Source of the DNA: CANHVK01 sp046304235
GTDB taxonomy: Bacteria; Bacteroidota; Bacteroidia; Flavobacteriales_D; Crocinitomicaceae
DNA length: 9,811 bases
Direction of reading: 5' to 3'
Assembly (NCBI GenBank): GCA_046304235.1
Contig: JBKCEW010000043.1
Span: forward strand, 1-9,811
Shown: piece after piece, positions 1-7,014 of the stretch
Position numbering within the stretch: the first letter of the stretch is position 1
Layout of the letters: each line of letters begins with the position of its first letter
Notes under the pieces: model-generated
The model's input: the letters and a program-made list of their open reading frames with translations, nothing else
Told to the model about the DNA's origin: nothing
Databases searched by the model: none
Translations under genes and position numbers: made by a program

Positions 1-185
1 ACTCTAAAAGCTGTAATTTTATTTTCAAATAATATATCTTTCATTTTTGTAATTGTTTTAATTAATTTAATTATTCTTGAATAAATAGATTCGGTCCATG
101 TTTGTTGTTGATACTTAATGAACCGAACTATTTCGAGCAAAACGATTATTTGTATGTTTTGCAATTTTAGATTGGAAAAGGAATT
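1..185 (-). CDS. possible 3'-flanking gene fragment, open to the left window edge
   Basis: A minus-strand frame stays open from the stop TAA at 186-188 to the left edge, about 61 codons. That is unlikely, though not impossible, by chance at this base composition. The translation includes the stretches YQQQTWTESIYSRIIKL and MKDILFENKITAFR. I do not recognise the product. There is no clear start: TTG at 162-164 and TTG at 138-140 are possible, and the first ATG is at 42-44 with no Shine-Dalgarno sequence. The absence of a start would fit either a gene beginning at the 42-44 ATG, or the remains of a host gene whose 5' part lies beyond the far end of the integrated element. An inverted repeat lies inside the frame, which weakens the coding interpretation. 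Low confidence. Confidence 0.25.
83..133. repeat. imperfect inverted repeat downstream of the integrase
   Basis: The left arm AAATAGATTCGGTCCAT (83-99) pairs with the right arm ATGAACCGAACTATTT (118-133), leaving one bulged A and one mismatch (15 paired positions) around an 18-nt spacer. No T-tract follows on either strand, so it does not look like a simple intrinsic terminator. Its place just beyond the integrase stop is where attachment-site or recombinase/Xis arm sites are often found. The spacer is longer than the usual 6-8 bp crossover region of a tyrosine-recombinase core, so a structured RNA or arm-binding site remains possible. Confidence 0.55.
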
Positions 186-195
186 TTACATTGGA

Positions 196-1521
196 TTATA
201 TCTCGAATATTTCGAAATCCATCACTACGTCTGATATTACTTTTTCATCTATGTAGTGATTGTGCATTACTTCGTCTCCCGAATGTTTTGTAATGATTCT
301 TGTTTTATCACCGTGTTTGGCAAAAAGGTGAGAGATATAGGTTTTTCTTAAATCGTAAAATCTCAATTCTTTTCCTGTGTTAAGTTGCTTGTAATAATGA
401 GTGAATGCTTTACTGATAAAGTTCATTATAGTAACACGTTGCATAGTCTCATTAGGTGCAAGAATATATCTATCCTTTCCTTTGTTGTCCTCATAGCCAA
501 GATCAAGTAAAAGGTTTTTAAGTTGTGAAATAACGGGAATGTGGATCATTTTTAGTTCTTCAATATTTGAAATCCCTTTACTTTTATTGACTTTGTAATC
601 TTGCACCAGGATTTTTCTAGGTTCCCCTTTATCATTTTCAATGATATCATGAAATTTCATATTTACAATTTCCTCACGTCTTCTTCCTGTATATAAAGCA
701 AGTAAAATAGCATGTTTTAACCAGGGTTTGTAAAAACTTTTTTTATAGTTTTTTTGATTTGATCGATTTTCATAAGTGCTATTTCCATTCTCAGGAGTAA
801 TTATTTCGAGGAGTTTTTTAAATTCTTCTTGACTAATGGTGTTTATTGTTGTTTTACCATATAATCGTTTAAAACCTTGGAATGGATTTTTCATTTGTAA
901 ATCATATTCTCTTATAGAATACTCCATAAATACTCGCATTAAACCTATGTATTTGTTATAGGTTTTTGGAGCGTACTTTTTTGTATCGAGTAAATAGGAT
1001 TTTAATTGACCGACTACGTCTCGGTCAAGTTTTAAAATTGGGAGGAGCTGAGCATTTAATTTAATGGATTTTAAATAATCCACGAAATAAAGGAAATACC
1101 TTTCTACTTCTTTGATGTGACCGATTGAACGAATTTTATGTTCCTGTTGATGAGGGGTATCATTGTTCAAGTAAGCGATATAGCTAGCCATAGTCTCCGC
1201 TACCGTTCTAGGAATTGAAGTTTCATTCTTTTTATTTATAGGTTGGTAATCACATTTTTCAAGTTCCAATCGGTATTGATAAGCTTGAATTACAAGCTCA
1301 TTAGGGTCTCTTGTATCAAAAAACTTAGTATATACTGTATTATTGTTGCCGGGTATACAAATTCGAAGTTTATATTTGTTTTTATCAAGATGCTTACATG
1401 CGCCAATTTTTTTTCCAGTTAACCCACAAGAATTCGTAATCGTTTTTTTGCATTTTGTACATTGAATATATATTCCCTTTACATTACATTTTTTAAGTGG
1501 TTTGTAGTTTTGATTATTCAT
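196..1521 (-). CDS. tyrosine recombinase / integrase with N-terminal cysteine cluster
   Basis: Probable site-specific recombinase that integrates and excises the element. The preferred start is the ATG at 1519-1521 (441 aa); the longer frame begins at a TTG at 1530 and adds only three residues. With ATG numbering, residues 12-55 carry a cysteine cluster (CTKC, CGLTGKKIGAC, then H44) that looks like a zinc ribbon. A SAM-like core-binding region spans about 105-220 and the catalytic domain about 225-440. Visible catalytic positions: Arg281 in TGRRREE, a Lys near 310-313 (KVNKSKG), the second box YDLRKTY with Arg392 and Tyr389 where HxxR usually has His, His413 in KHSGDE, and nucleophile Tyr423 in HNHYIDE. 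The gene overlaps the stop of the HTH gene by 8 bp, implying translational coupling. The domain set is complete, so the enzyme is likely active. Family assignment is firm; the zinc-binding role is inferred. Confidence 0.93.
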   Translation of the reverse strand: MNNQNYKPLKKCNVKGIYIQCTKCKKTITNSCGLTGKKIGACKHLDKNKYKLRICIPGNNNTVYTKFFDTRDPNELVIQAYQYRLELEKCDYQPINKKNETSIPRTVAETMASYIAYLNNDTPHQQEHKIRSIGHIKEVERYFLYFVDYLKSIKLNAQLLPILKLDRDVVGQLKSYLLDTKKYAPKTYNKYIGLMRVFMEYSIREYDLQMKNPFQGFKRLYGKTTINTISQEEFKKLLEIITPENGNSTYENRSNQKNYKKSFYKPWLKHAILLALYTGRRREEIVNMKFHDIIENDKGEPRKILVQDYKVNKSKGISNIEELKMIHIPVISQLKNLLLDLGYEDNKGKDRYILAPNETMQRVTIMNFISKAFTHYYKQLNTGKELRFYDLRKTYISHLFAKHGDKTRIITKHSGDEVMHNHYIDEKVISDVVMDFEIFEI

Positions 1522-1978
1522 TACTGTCAAGTTTTAGTTTGTTTAAAAAATTGGATGCAGCTTTACTTTTGACTTTAAATGTTGGAATATTTAATGCTGA
1601 GTTTGGTGTTAAAAATTTAGCAATGGTTTCGAAGTCCATTTTTTTGTAGGCGCTGTAAATCAAAATCCAATCATTTGGATATTTTGTTTTTAATGATTCA
1701 ATAAAAGAATGATCAATAACAAAATGGAAATCCATGAGATTAACATATTTTTCCTTTCCAAATTTTAGAATTTCTAATTTTTTTATTTTACACCAATTTA
1801 TAACAGTCCTAATGCTTTTAACTTTAAGAAATTCTGCTATTTCATTGAGTGTTAGTTTGTCATTTAGTAATCGGTTCTCTTTTGTTAGAGAATTATCGTT
1901 GAAAACCTCTCCATGTGCAATGGGCGAGTTGGGTTCAAAATTTTTGTCTTTTTTTCTGTTCTTTAATTCAAATTTCAT
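1514..1978 (-). CDS. small excisionase-like helix-turn-helix protein
   Basis: Basic 154-aa protein. Residues about 42-85 (LTLNEIAEFLKVKSIRTVIN, then a K-rich turn and KFGKEKYVNLMDF) match the winged-HTH/excisionase-type DNA-binding pattern: a first helix entering a turn, a recognition helix, then a short beta wing. Residues 1-40 are charged and probably disordered. The C-terminal half (SFIESLKTKYPNDWILIYSA and onward) is helical and not recognised. It lies directly upstream of the integrase with an 8-bp overlap, so the two are very likely co-translated. A role as recombination directionality factor or regulator of the integrase is inferred from fold and position. Start ATG at 1976-1978 has no strong ribosome-binding site (an AAGGAAA lies about 20 nt upstream). 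Confidence 0.7.
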   Translation of the reverse strand: MKFELKNRKKDKNFEPNSPIAHGEVFNDNSLTKENRLLNDKLTLNEIAEFLKVKSIRTVINWCKIKKLEILKFGKEKYVNLMDFHFVIDHSFIESLKTKYPNDWILIYSAYKKMDFETIAKFLTPNSALNIPTFKVKSKAASNFLNKLKLDSNE

Positions 1979-2053
1979 ATTAATTATTGTAAATAAATTT
2001 CCTTGTTTAGGTAATTTATCAATGAACCGATATTTTGTTAATATTGATTCATA

Positions 2054-2959
2054 TCACGCGTTAACCTCTAAGTGATGAAACTTTCCATACAGAGGATGTA
2101 TAACGATATTCTGGTAATTCTTCTCAAGTATTAATTCATAAATCATAGTTTTAATTTCGTTTATATTATTTTCATCAACTCGAATTGTTTCGTATTGATG
2201 TGGCGCTTTTTTTCTAAAGTCAAGCGTGAAATCACTAATTTTTTCAATCAATTCTAAAGTTTCAATTTCTTTTTTAGTGAAAATTGGAATTTTTTCTGTG
2301 CATATTGAATAGCCTAGTGTTTTAACTAGATCACTAAGGATTTCGTTCATAGATAAATGCACATGTGATTTAGTTACAATTTTTTTGTATCGGTCTAAAT
2401 ATTCTTCATTTTTTACATTATCCAAGTCTTCATAATTTCCTATAATTGTTTTTCCTTCTAGATTTAATAACATGAAATAATTCTTTCTCTCAAGAATTAT
2501 TGATTGAATCATTTGTTCAAAGTCTGTTAATTTGATTTTAAATAGTTGATCCCAAATTTCTTTATTCTCTGAAATTTCATTGATGTTGTTATCGTCGATT
2601 AAACCTAAAGCTTTTATTTGATTTATGATTTCTACTTTTTGTTCTACTTTAAATACATTTTTTGCTTCATCAAACAAATTATCCTTTAAATTTTTTAAAG
2701 TTTCGAGAGGAATATTAAATCCTCTTAGTCGCATCATAATTTTTACCCAGAAAGCTTCTGGTAAATTAAATATAAACCATGAACCATCATCGTATTGTCT
2801 TGGGAATAACCCTTTATCATACCAATGATTTGCGATTCTAGCATCTAAATTTAATTCACTACGTTTAAATTTTGTACTGTACATGTATTCTAAAGGGTTA
2901 GTATTTAACTCTTTGAATGTTGTTATGCTTTCAATTATGTTTTTCTTATTTCTTTTCAT
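2054..2959 (-). CDS. MerR-like transcriptional regulator of the mobile element
   Basis: 301-aa protein. Residues about 33-97 fit the MerR-type winged helix: LDARIANHWYDKGLFP (recognition helix and turn), DDGSWFIFNLPEAFWVKI (wing and second helix) and LRGFNIPLETLKNLKDNL (third helix). Typical MerR proteins place this domain at the extreme N-terminus; here a 30-residue basic lead precedes it. Residues 100-301 are mixed alpha/beta without a ligand domain I recognise and without a metal-binding cysteine motif; the single Cys is at 220. It lies 75 bp upstream of the HTH-integrase pair on the same strand and probably controls that module and itself. A 7-9-7 dyad 10-32 nt upstream of its start is a candidate operator. 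Start ATG at 2957-2959 is followed by a Lys-rich N-terminus; no Shine-Dalgarno sequence is evident. Confidence 0.72.
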   Translation of the reverse strand: MKRNKKNIIESITTFKELNTNPLEYMYSTKFKRSELNLDARIANHWYDKGLFPRQYDDGSWFIFNLPEAFWVKIMMRLRGFNIPLETLKNLKDNLFDEAKNVFKVEQKVEIINQIKALGLIDDNNINEISENKEIWDQLFKIKLTDFEQMIQSIILERKNYFMLLNLEGKTIIGNYEDLDNVKNEEYLDRYKKIVTKSHVHLSMNEILSDLVKTLGYSICTEKIPIFTKKEIETLELIEKISDFTLDFRKKAPHQYETIRVDENNINEIKTMIYELILEKNYQNIVIHPLYGKFHHLEVNA

Positions 2960-2968
2960 AACACGAAT

Positions 2969-2991
2969 GTAATATAAAAATTCAATATTAC
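2969..2991 (-). promoter_or_regulatory. candidate operator dyad upstream of the MerR-like gene
   Basis: GTAATAT (2969-2975) and ATATTAC (2985-2991) form a perfect 7-bp inverted repeat with a 9-bp spacer, 10-32 nt upstream of the MerR-like start codon. MerR-family dimers bind dyads between promoter boxes, so autoregulation is plausible. In this AT-rich DNA such a repeat can also arise by chance, and no good -7 box accompanies it. Confidence 0.35.
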
Positions 2992-3107
2992 TACAATGTT
3001 ATATATTAAAGATATTAACAATTTTAAAAAGAATATTAAATGAAGAGCAATTAGTGTTCTTGTCAGAATGAGAATTCATATTAACGAATACAAGTGAAAG
3101 TAGAGTC

Positions 3108-3122
3108 TTTAGTGACACTAAA
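3108..3122. repeat. 15-bp palindrome TTTAGTG-A-CACTAAA
   Basis: Perfect 7-bp arms around a single central base. Odd-length dyads of this size are typical of dimeric repressor operators; with a one-base centre it would not form an efficient RNA hairpin. No regulated start codon is adjacent. Confidence 0.45.
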
Positions 3123-3135
3123 ACGAATTTCTACC

Positions 3136-3157
3136 AATGGTTAAGAATTATACCATT
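3136..3157. repeat. short hairpin-forming repeat AATGGTTAA-GAA-TTATACCATT
   Basis: Arms AATGGTTAA and TTA(T)ACCATT pair over nine positions with one bulged T and a three-base loop. It could fold in RNA from either strand. No T-tract follows, so it is not a typical terminator. Confidence 0.4.
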
Positions 3158-3191
3158 TTAATTAAAAGGCCAAAATTCAAACGCTTTTATA

Positions 3192-3207
3192 AACTGAAAT
3201 TTCAGTT
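3192..3207. repeat. perfect 16-bp palindrome AACTGAAATTTCAGTT
   Basis: Every base pairs across the centre between 3199 and 3200; symmetry stops at 3191/3208. A spacerless 16-bp palindrome is unusual for unselected sequence and suits binding of a symmetric protein dimer, for example a repressor or a replication/transfer initiator. It lies 233 bp upstream of the MerR-like start codon and centrally in the noncoding region. Confidence 0.55.
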
Positions 3208-3434
3208 GAGATAGAAATCTTTGAAGAATTTTTGAATTAACTTAATGAAAATCAGTGTTGTAAATAACTAGTATTACAAAGTTAAAACAATTATAAATAA
3301 TTTGTTTGCGTGAGGTGGATGGTCATTTTTAAAAGTTTTAAGTGCTTTTATTCCAGTAGAATATAACTTCTTATAAATCATTTTCAACTAGATACAAAAA
3401 AGTGATTTAGAGTAGGTGAGCGGTGTTTGATGAG

Positions 3435-3455
3435 AGGTTAAAATAATGATAACCT
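3435..3455. repeat. inverted repeat AGGTTA-N9-TAACCT
   Basis: Six-base arms (3435-3440 and 3450-3455) flank AAATAATGA. It forms a modest hairpin or an operator-like dyad with 15-bp centre-to-centre spacing. Position between the WYL fragment and the regulator module gives no further clue. Confidence 0.35.
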
Positions 3456-3539
3456 TTATTAATTTAAATAATTGGAACAAGTAAACAATAAAGTATTTTG
3501 ATTAGATAAATTTATAATTCTCAATTGCTCTTCGAAGTA

Positions 3540-3725
3540 TTATTTTATCAATTCATTTAATTCTAATGGCTCAATTATCCTGACTTTTTCTTTTTGTTTA
3601 ATAATTTGTTCCTCTAATTCGTAGTTAATTCGAATGTTTAATTGAATGCGTGTTTCATTATCAATAGACAAGGTTTGATTTGTATGTAAAGGTTGATTTT
3701 CAACAAACACTTTTTTTGTATACAC
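3540..3725 (-). pseudogene. C-terminal remnant of a WYL-domain regulator
   Basis: 61-residue open frame from a GTG at 3723-3725 to TAA at 3540-3542. It contains QPLHTNQ followed by IQLNIRINYELEEQII and VRIIEPLELNELI. This is the order seen at the end of Bacteroidota WYL proteins: a PLHxSQ-like segment, a beta strand running into NYELE, then a V-(K/E)-V-(L/I)-(E/K)-P segment and a final helix. Complete WYL proteins are about 300 residues with an N-terminal HTH and the WYL core, both absent here. An in-frame TAA sits directly before the GTG, and the 59 bp between it and the exported-protein gene do not show the missing part. I read it as a decayed fragment of a displaced regulator; a functional mini-protein is less likely. 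Confidence 0.6.
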
Positions 3726-3771
3726 TTAGATTTTTTCTTGTGATTCTATTTTGTTCTTATTTCTATATTTA

Positions 3772-3788
3772 TTGAATTTTAAATTCAA
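3772..3788 (-). other. AT-rich dyad over the end of the exported-protein gene
   Basis: TTGAATTT and AAATTCAA flank a single T at 3780, spanning the TGA stop of the 218-aa gene. As RNA it gives only a weak A-U stem and no U-tract follows on the minus strand, so a terminator role is doubtful. Recorded because it sits exactly at the end of the operon. Confidence 0.25.
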
Positions 3789-4441
3789 AGCAACTGTATT
3801 TCTTTTATATATTTCACTGGTATCATAAAAATAATATTAATATTTTTACCACAGATATTTAGTTTATTATAAACGCGAAAATACGCTTTTGAATTTTTTA
3901 ATTTTTCAGCAATTGTTAAGTTATCAATATATTTTTTTTTATTTGTTATAATACTATCTTCCATTTTAGTTAATATTATTGGAAAATCAAAATCAGTATT
4001 AGCAATCTTGGTCAATCCCTTAAATATTGTGTATTTAATTTTTATTGAATCACCAGGTTTAAAGAGCGAATCTCTTTCAATTTCTGTTCCAATTGCCATA
4101 TTATCTATTGACCAAGTTATTGCCAAAGATTTTATGATTGAGTCAGTATTGTTTACCAAATCAAAGTATCCTATTACTTGATTTCTCACAATTAATTCCG
4201 GTAAGTTATAATTTGTGTCTATCTGCAATGTATATCCGTACTTTTCAAACCCTTTTAATAAAAAATCATATGATTCAGATATTATTTCAATATTTCTGCA
4301 TTCAGGAATAATACCCTTATTTATCTGATTTTGAATATATTCTTTAGGAATAAGTAAGTTTTTTTCTTTACAGATAATTATTGTGTCTTGTGCCTTACAT
4401 AATACTGAAGATATAAGGTTTATAATTAATAACCATTTCAT
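3785..4441 (-). CDS. small exported protein of unknown function, last gene of the cargo operon
   Basis: 218 aa. Residues 1-17 (MKWLLIINLISSVLCKA) form a short Sec signal peptide with probable cleavage before Gln18. A lipoprotein reading at Cys15 is poor because Leu precedes the Cys. The mature part has Cys24, Cys49 (PECRNI) and a late Cys in NICGKN. The middle, about residues 91-155, reads GYFDLVNNTDSIIKSLAITW and then FKPGDSIKIKYTIFKG; this pattern suggests an immunoglobulin-like beta sandwich, faintly like DUF1573-type domains, but I would not assign it. The ATG overlaps the stop of the 858-aa gene by 4 bp, so it is almost certainly co-translated with it. The pairing (large soluble protein, then small exported protein) suggests a periplasmic partner or immunity protein; this is inference. 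Confidence 0.75.
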   Translation of the reverse strand: MKWLLIINLISSVLCKAQDTIIICKEKNLLIPKEYIQNQINKGIIPECRNIEIISESYDFLLKGFEKYGYTLQIDTNYNLPELIVRNQVIGYFDLVNNTDSIIKSLAITWSIDNMAIGTEIERDSLFKPGDSIKIKYTIFKGLTKIANTDFDFPIILTKMEDSIITNKKKYIDNLTIAEKLKNSKAYFRVYNKLNICGKNINIIFMIPVKYIKEIQLL

Positions 4442-7014
4442 AATTGTAAAATTTTAGTCGAATAATAATTCAAGTAAAGAATCGCATTATGTGGATTTGT
4501 AAATAATGCCAGCCAAGGTCCATTGTGGTTTTGTGGATTAACTGATTGGAAATTATTAAAATACCCTAATGCACTATTATTGTTTTGCAAGTGTTGTTGA
4601 ATAGTGGAAAATTCTAATAAAAATTCATCTGCACCATGTGTATCGTAGAATAATGCCTTTCCAGAATATTTAGTACTATCTAAAGGATTAGATACATCAT
4701 GAAATGTATTTATTTCGTGAATTAAACAAGATAGACCACTAATACTATTAATATAACCAATAGAATGGTCAGATAAAATATAACTTAAATTAATGGAACT
4801 TCCCTTCGTGTCATTCCATGTATCAGACCAAATTGAAATAAAATTGGGAATATTATCTATTGAATTTTCATCCAATGATTTAAGCCAAATTGCTTCTGAA
4901 GTTTTTGTGATTGCAAGTGAATCTGTTCTATTTTTAAAACTTACTATAAGAGTTTTTAAAACATGTTTGATAAGGAAATGTTCTTGTTCTTCGCTCACTG
5001 GAACATTGGTAGCCCCAGTACCAGATAATGCGTTTAAAATATCAGAGAATTTATATTGACTTTTATTTGGCGTAGTATATTCGGTGTTGTCATAAAAAAT
5101 ATTTTTAAAAATTGCATCCGAATCTTTCCATTTAACAAACCATTGCCTTGAAATAGGTAAAACAAATGTTTGAAATCCTCCTGTAACATTGTCAATTATT
5201 AAGTTCTTTAAAGGTGGAAAATTCAACCATCTATTTATAGTATCTACACTGTCATTCGGATTTAATGATAGGTTTCCATTATTTGTTGAAACATTATTCA
5301 ATGATTGAATGTTTACACTTAATTGTTGTAATTTAGCAATTAAACTCTGTGGATTAGAATAAGGTTTGAGGTTAGAAATAATCTGTTCAAATTTACTTTT
5401 CGTGTTAGTAATTAAATCTTTGAATGGTTGATAAACATTTAGCAAGTCATTGATTCTTTCACAGTAGTCAATAATACGTTTTGCATCATCAAGGAACGGT
5501 TTCCAAATAACCTGTGAATGATTTTTCCCTTCCAACTCATTCACCCTGACAATAGTATTATTTTCTCCAATATTACTATTTTTAAATGCATCAATATTTA
5601 CAAATCCTTCTCTATACTGTCCTTCGTGAAAGCAAACAATGTAATTACAATAAAAATTATTAATTGTTTTTTTTGAGCGTCCAAGAATTATTGTTCGAGT
5701 ACCAACTGGTAATTTTATCTCTTGATTATCAATAGAATCTCCTGCGTAATTAACTTCTTCACGATCATATTTTTTAGGAAAACCATCTAAATCATAAAGT
5801 TGCCAATCAATTGTATCAATAGTTATCATTGATAATCTTCTGACAGAATTATAAAGGTTATTTGTGTCAAGAGGAATAAATTCAATAAAACTATTTACAT
5901 CATTAACTGTTTCACTTTCTGCAAAATCTTTTGAAGTAAAACAAAGACCATCTCTCGAATAAAGAAATATATCATCATCGGGAGCAATAATTGAACTTTC
6001 ACCTATTTGAGTAATTCCCTGAATTTTAAGTTTGAATTTTCTAAAAAGAATACTGTCTTTGTCTGTTTTTGGACTAGGTAAATCTTCTTCAAGAAATAAA
6101 TATCGATGATGTTTGTCGCTTAGTTTAGGGAGCTGAGTATTTGGGTCGACTGTATCAGCAAAAGCAATTAAAGATTGCATTTCATTTGCTTTTATACCGA
6201 GTAATAAAAGATTTTCTTTTGCAGAAGGAAACCCATTAAAGTGTGAAATGGAAATTGTTTTTATAGGAGTGAATTGATTAACTACTCTTTCTTCCTGAAA
6301 AATCTTGCAATTTATATTTAAATCATTTGTTAGAAAACTCAACTTGAAACTTACACTATCTAATGAAACTTTATTTTCGATTCCTTTTTTTATAGAGTAA
6401 AATTGTCCAGTTTTTTTATTTTGAAAAACCGCTTTCGAATAAAAAAGTATTCTGTCATTATCCCAATATGCTCCACTAGATGTGACAGATCCGAATTCAT
6501 CTGAAATACTAGAAAGGCGTCCTCTTACATAATTCAAATTAGGGTTATAAACTTGCTCTAATTTATAATCATTATTAGCAATATTTGGCAAATCAATCGG
6601 GCAAAATGCAGAGTCAAAATAATTTTCGTTTCTTAAAACAGTATTCGGTGATGTAGGGTTAAATTCCTGTCTGAAATATTGAAGTTTTATATAATAAGCG
6701 ATATTTTCCTTTATTGTTCCTTTTACAGCATTAGGAAATTTTAAAGTTATAGCATTGCTCCAATCGGTTGAGGTTCCATTAAGAAGTTTTTGCTCGTCAA
6801 CAAATCTTGAAGTATTATTTTGAATAAAAAGATCTGTATTTTCGACAAAAAGGAGTGGTTTTGTATTATCATCAATTCGAAGATTAAATGAAGTATAATT
6901 ATATTCTTCATTAAGATTTTGGGCTTTGTCAAAATACTTAATAGGCCAGCCAAATGTTCCATATTCTTCAGTTACAAAAGACTCTGTTTCTGCTTTTATT
7001 TTTAAATTATACAT
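4438..7014 (-). CDS. large soluble protein of unknown function with an SH3-like stretch
   Basis: 858 aa, not assignable by me. No signal peptide and no membrane segment. N-terminal third (about 1-350) is beta-rich, with YGTFGWPIKYF near 18-28, GAYWDNDRILFYSKAVF near 181-197 and a strand pair around 302-333. Residues about 434-476 (VGTRTIILGR, then FYCNYIVCFHEGQYREGFVN) resemble a bacterial SH3 domain, a fold often used to bind peptidoglycan. About 498-580 is helical and possibly coiled coil. The C-terminal part (600-858) is mixed, with LIHEINTFHD and FYDTHGADEF near 764-798 and SALGYFNNFQ near 814. No catalytic signature is certain. Start ATG at 7012-7014 overlaps the upstream gene by 8 bp and is immediately preceded by an in-frame TAA. 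It is followed with a 4-bp overlap by an exported small protein. A cell-wall-directed effector is one possibility; structural or adhesive roles are others. Confidence 0.8.
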   Translation of the reverse strand: MYNLKIKAETESFVTEEYGTFGWPIKYFDKAQNLNEEYNYTSFNLRIDDNTKPLLFVENTDLFIQNNTSRFVDEQKLLNGTSTDWSNAITLKFPNAVKGTIKENIAYYIKLQYFRQEFNPTSPNTVLRNENYFDSAFCPIDLPNIANNDYKLEQVYNPNLNYVRGRLSSISDEFGSVTSSGAYWDNDRILFYSKAVFQNKKTGQFYSIKKGIENKVSLDSVSFKLSFLTNDLNINCKIFQEERVVNQFTPIKTISISHFNGFPSAKENLLLLGIKANEMQSLIAFADTVDPNTQLPKLSDKHHRYLFLEEDLPSPKTDKDSILFRKFKLKIQGITQIGESSIIAPDDDIFLYSRDGLCFTSKDFAESETVNDVNSFIEFIPLDTNNLYNSVRRLSMITIDTIDWQLYDLDGFPKKYDREEVNYAGDSIDNQEIKLPVGTRTIILGRSKKTINNFYCNYIVCFHEGQYREGFVNIDAFKNSNIGENNTIVRVNELEGKNHSQVIWKPFLDDAKRIIDYCERINDLLNVYQPFKDLITNTKSKFEQIISNLKPYSNPQSLIAKLQQLSVNIQSLNNVSTNNGNLSLNPNDSVDTINRWLNFPPLKNLIIDNVTGGFQTFVLPISRQWFVKWKDSDAIFKNIFYDNTEYTTPNKSQYKFSDILNALSGTGATNVPVSEEQEHFLIKHVLKTLIVSFKNRTDSLAITKTSEAIWLKSLDENSIDNIPNFISIWSDTWNDTKGSSINLSYILSDHSIGYINSISGLSCLIHEINTFHDVSNPLDSTKYSGKALFYDTHGADEFLLEFSTIQQHLQNNNSALGYFNNFQSVNPQNHNGPWLALFTNPHNAILYLNYYSTKILQL

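Larger units (their letters stand above)
3042..3533. repeat. distant inverted repeat enclosing about 470 bp
   Basis: GAAGAGCAATT (3042-3052) is matched perfectly in inverse orientation by AATTGCTCTTC (3523-3533). A second block, TGAGAATT (3069-3076) with AATTCTCA (3516-3523), continues the match further inward, with 16 extra bases in the left arm. This looks like the termini of a small non-autonomous element (about 490 bp, no transposase) or flanks of an old rearrangement. No clear target duplication is visible: the flanks read GAATATTAAAT and GAAGTATTATT, sharing only a short TATTA-type similarity. The right arm ends 7 bp from the stop of the WYL fragment. Confidence 0.45.
2960..3539. other. 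580-bp region without a convincing gene, rich in dyad symmetry
   Basis: No open frame here has the look of a gene; the longest worth mentioning is a 35-codon minus-strand frame at 3274-3381. The stretch holds at least four separate short dyads (3108-3122, 3136-3157, 3192-3207, 3435-3455) enclosed by a distant inverted repeat (3042-3052 with 3523-3533). A perfect minus-strand match to the Bacteroidota -7 box, TAACTTTG, occurs at 3277-3284 but has no TTG at the usual upstream distance; if used, it would give the MerR-like gene a leader of about 300 nt. Candidates for its role are element replication/transfer origin, control region, structured RNA or a decayed insertion; the sequence alone does not decide. 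Confidence 0.6.

Noticed and set aside
203..215. TCGAA-TAT-TTCGA dyad within the 3' end of the integrase gene
   Set aside because: Arms of 5 bp inside coding sequence; too short to call an attachment core without a second copy.
1734..2075. 113-codon plus-strand open frame
   Set aside because: It lies antisense to the HTH gene and has the Phe/Ser/Leu-rich composition typical of the reverse strand of an AT-rich gene.
3274..3381. 35-codon minus-strand frame (MIYKKLYSTGIKALKTF and onward) in the noncoding region
   Set aside because: The composition is gene-like but it is short, with no recognised family and a stop just upstream; chance frames of this length are common in such a stretch.
3785..4441. 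lipoprotein signal at Cys15 of the exported protein
   Set aside because: Residue before the Cys is Leu, which does not suit a lipobox; ordinary signal peptidase cleavage before Gln18 fits better.
4793..5059. 88-codon plus-strand open frame
   Set aside because: Antisense to the 858-aa gene, no motif, no ribosome-binding site or promoter.
4438..7014. HEINTFHD near residue 766 of the 858-aa protein as a zinc-protease motif
   Set aside because: The spacing is HExxxxH, not HExxH, and no third ligand pattern was seen.
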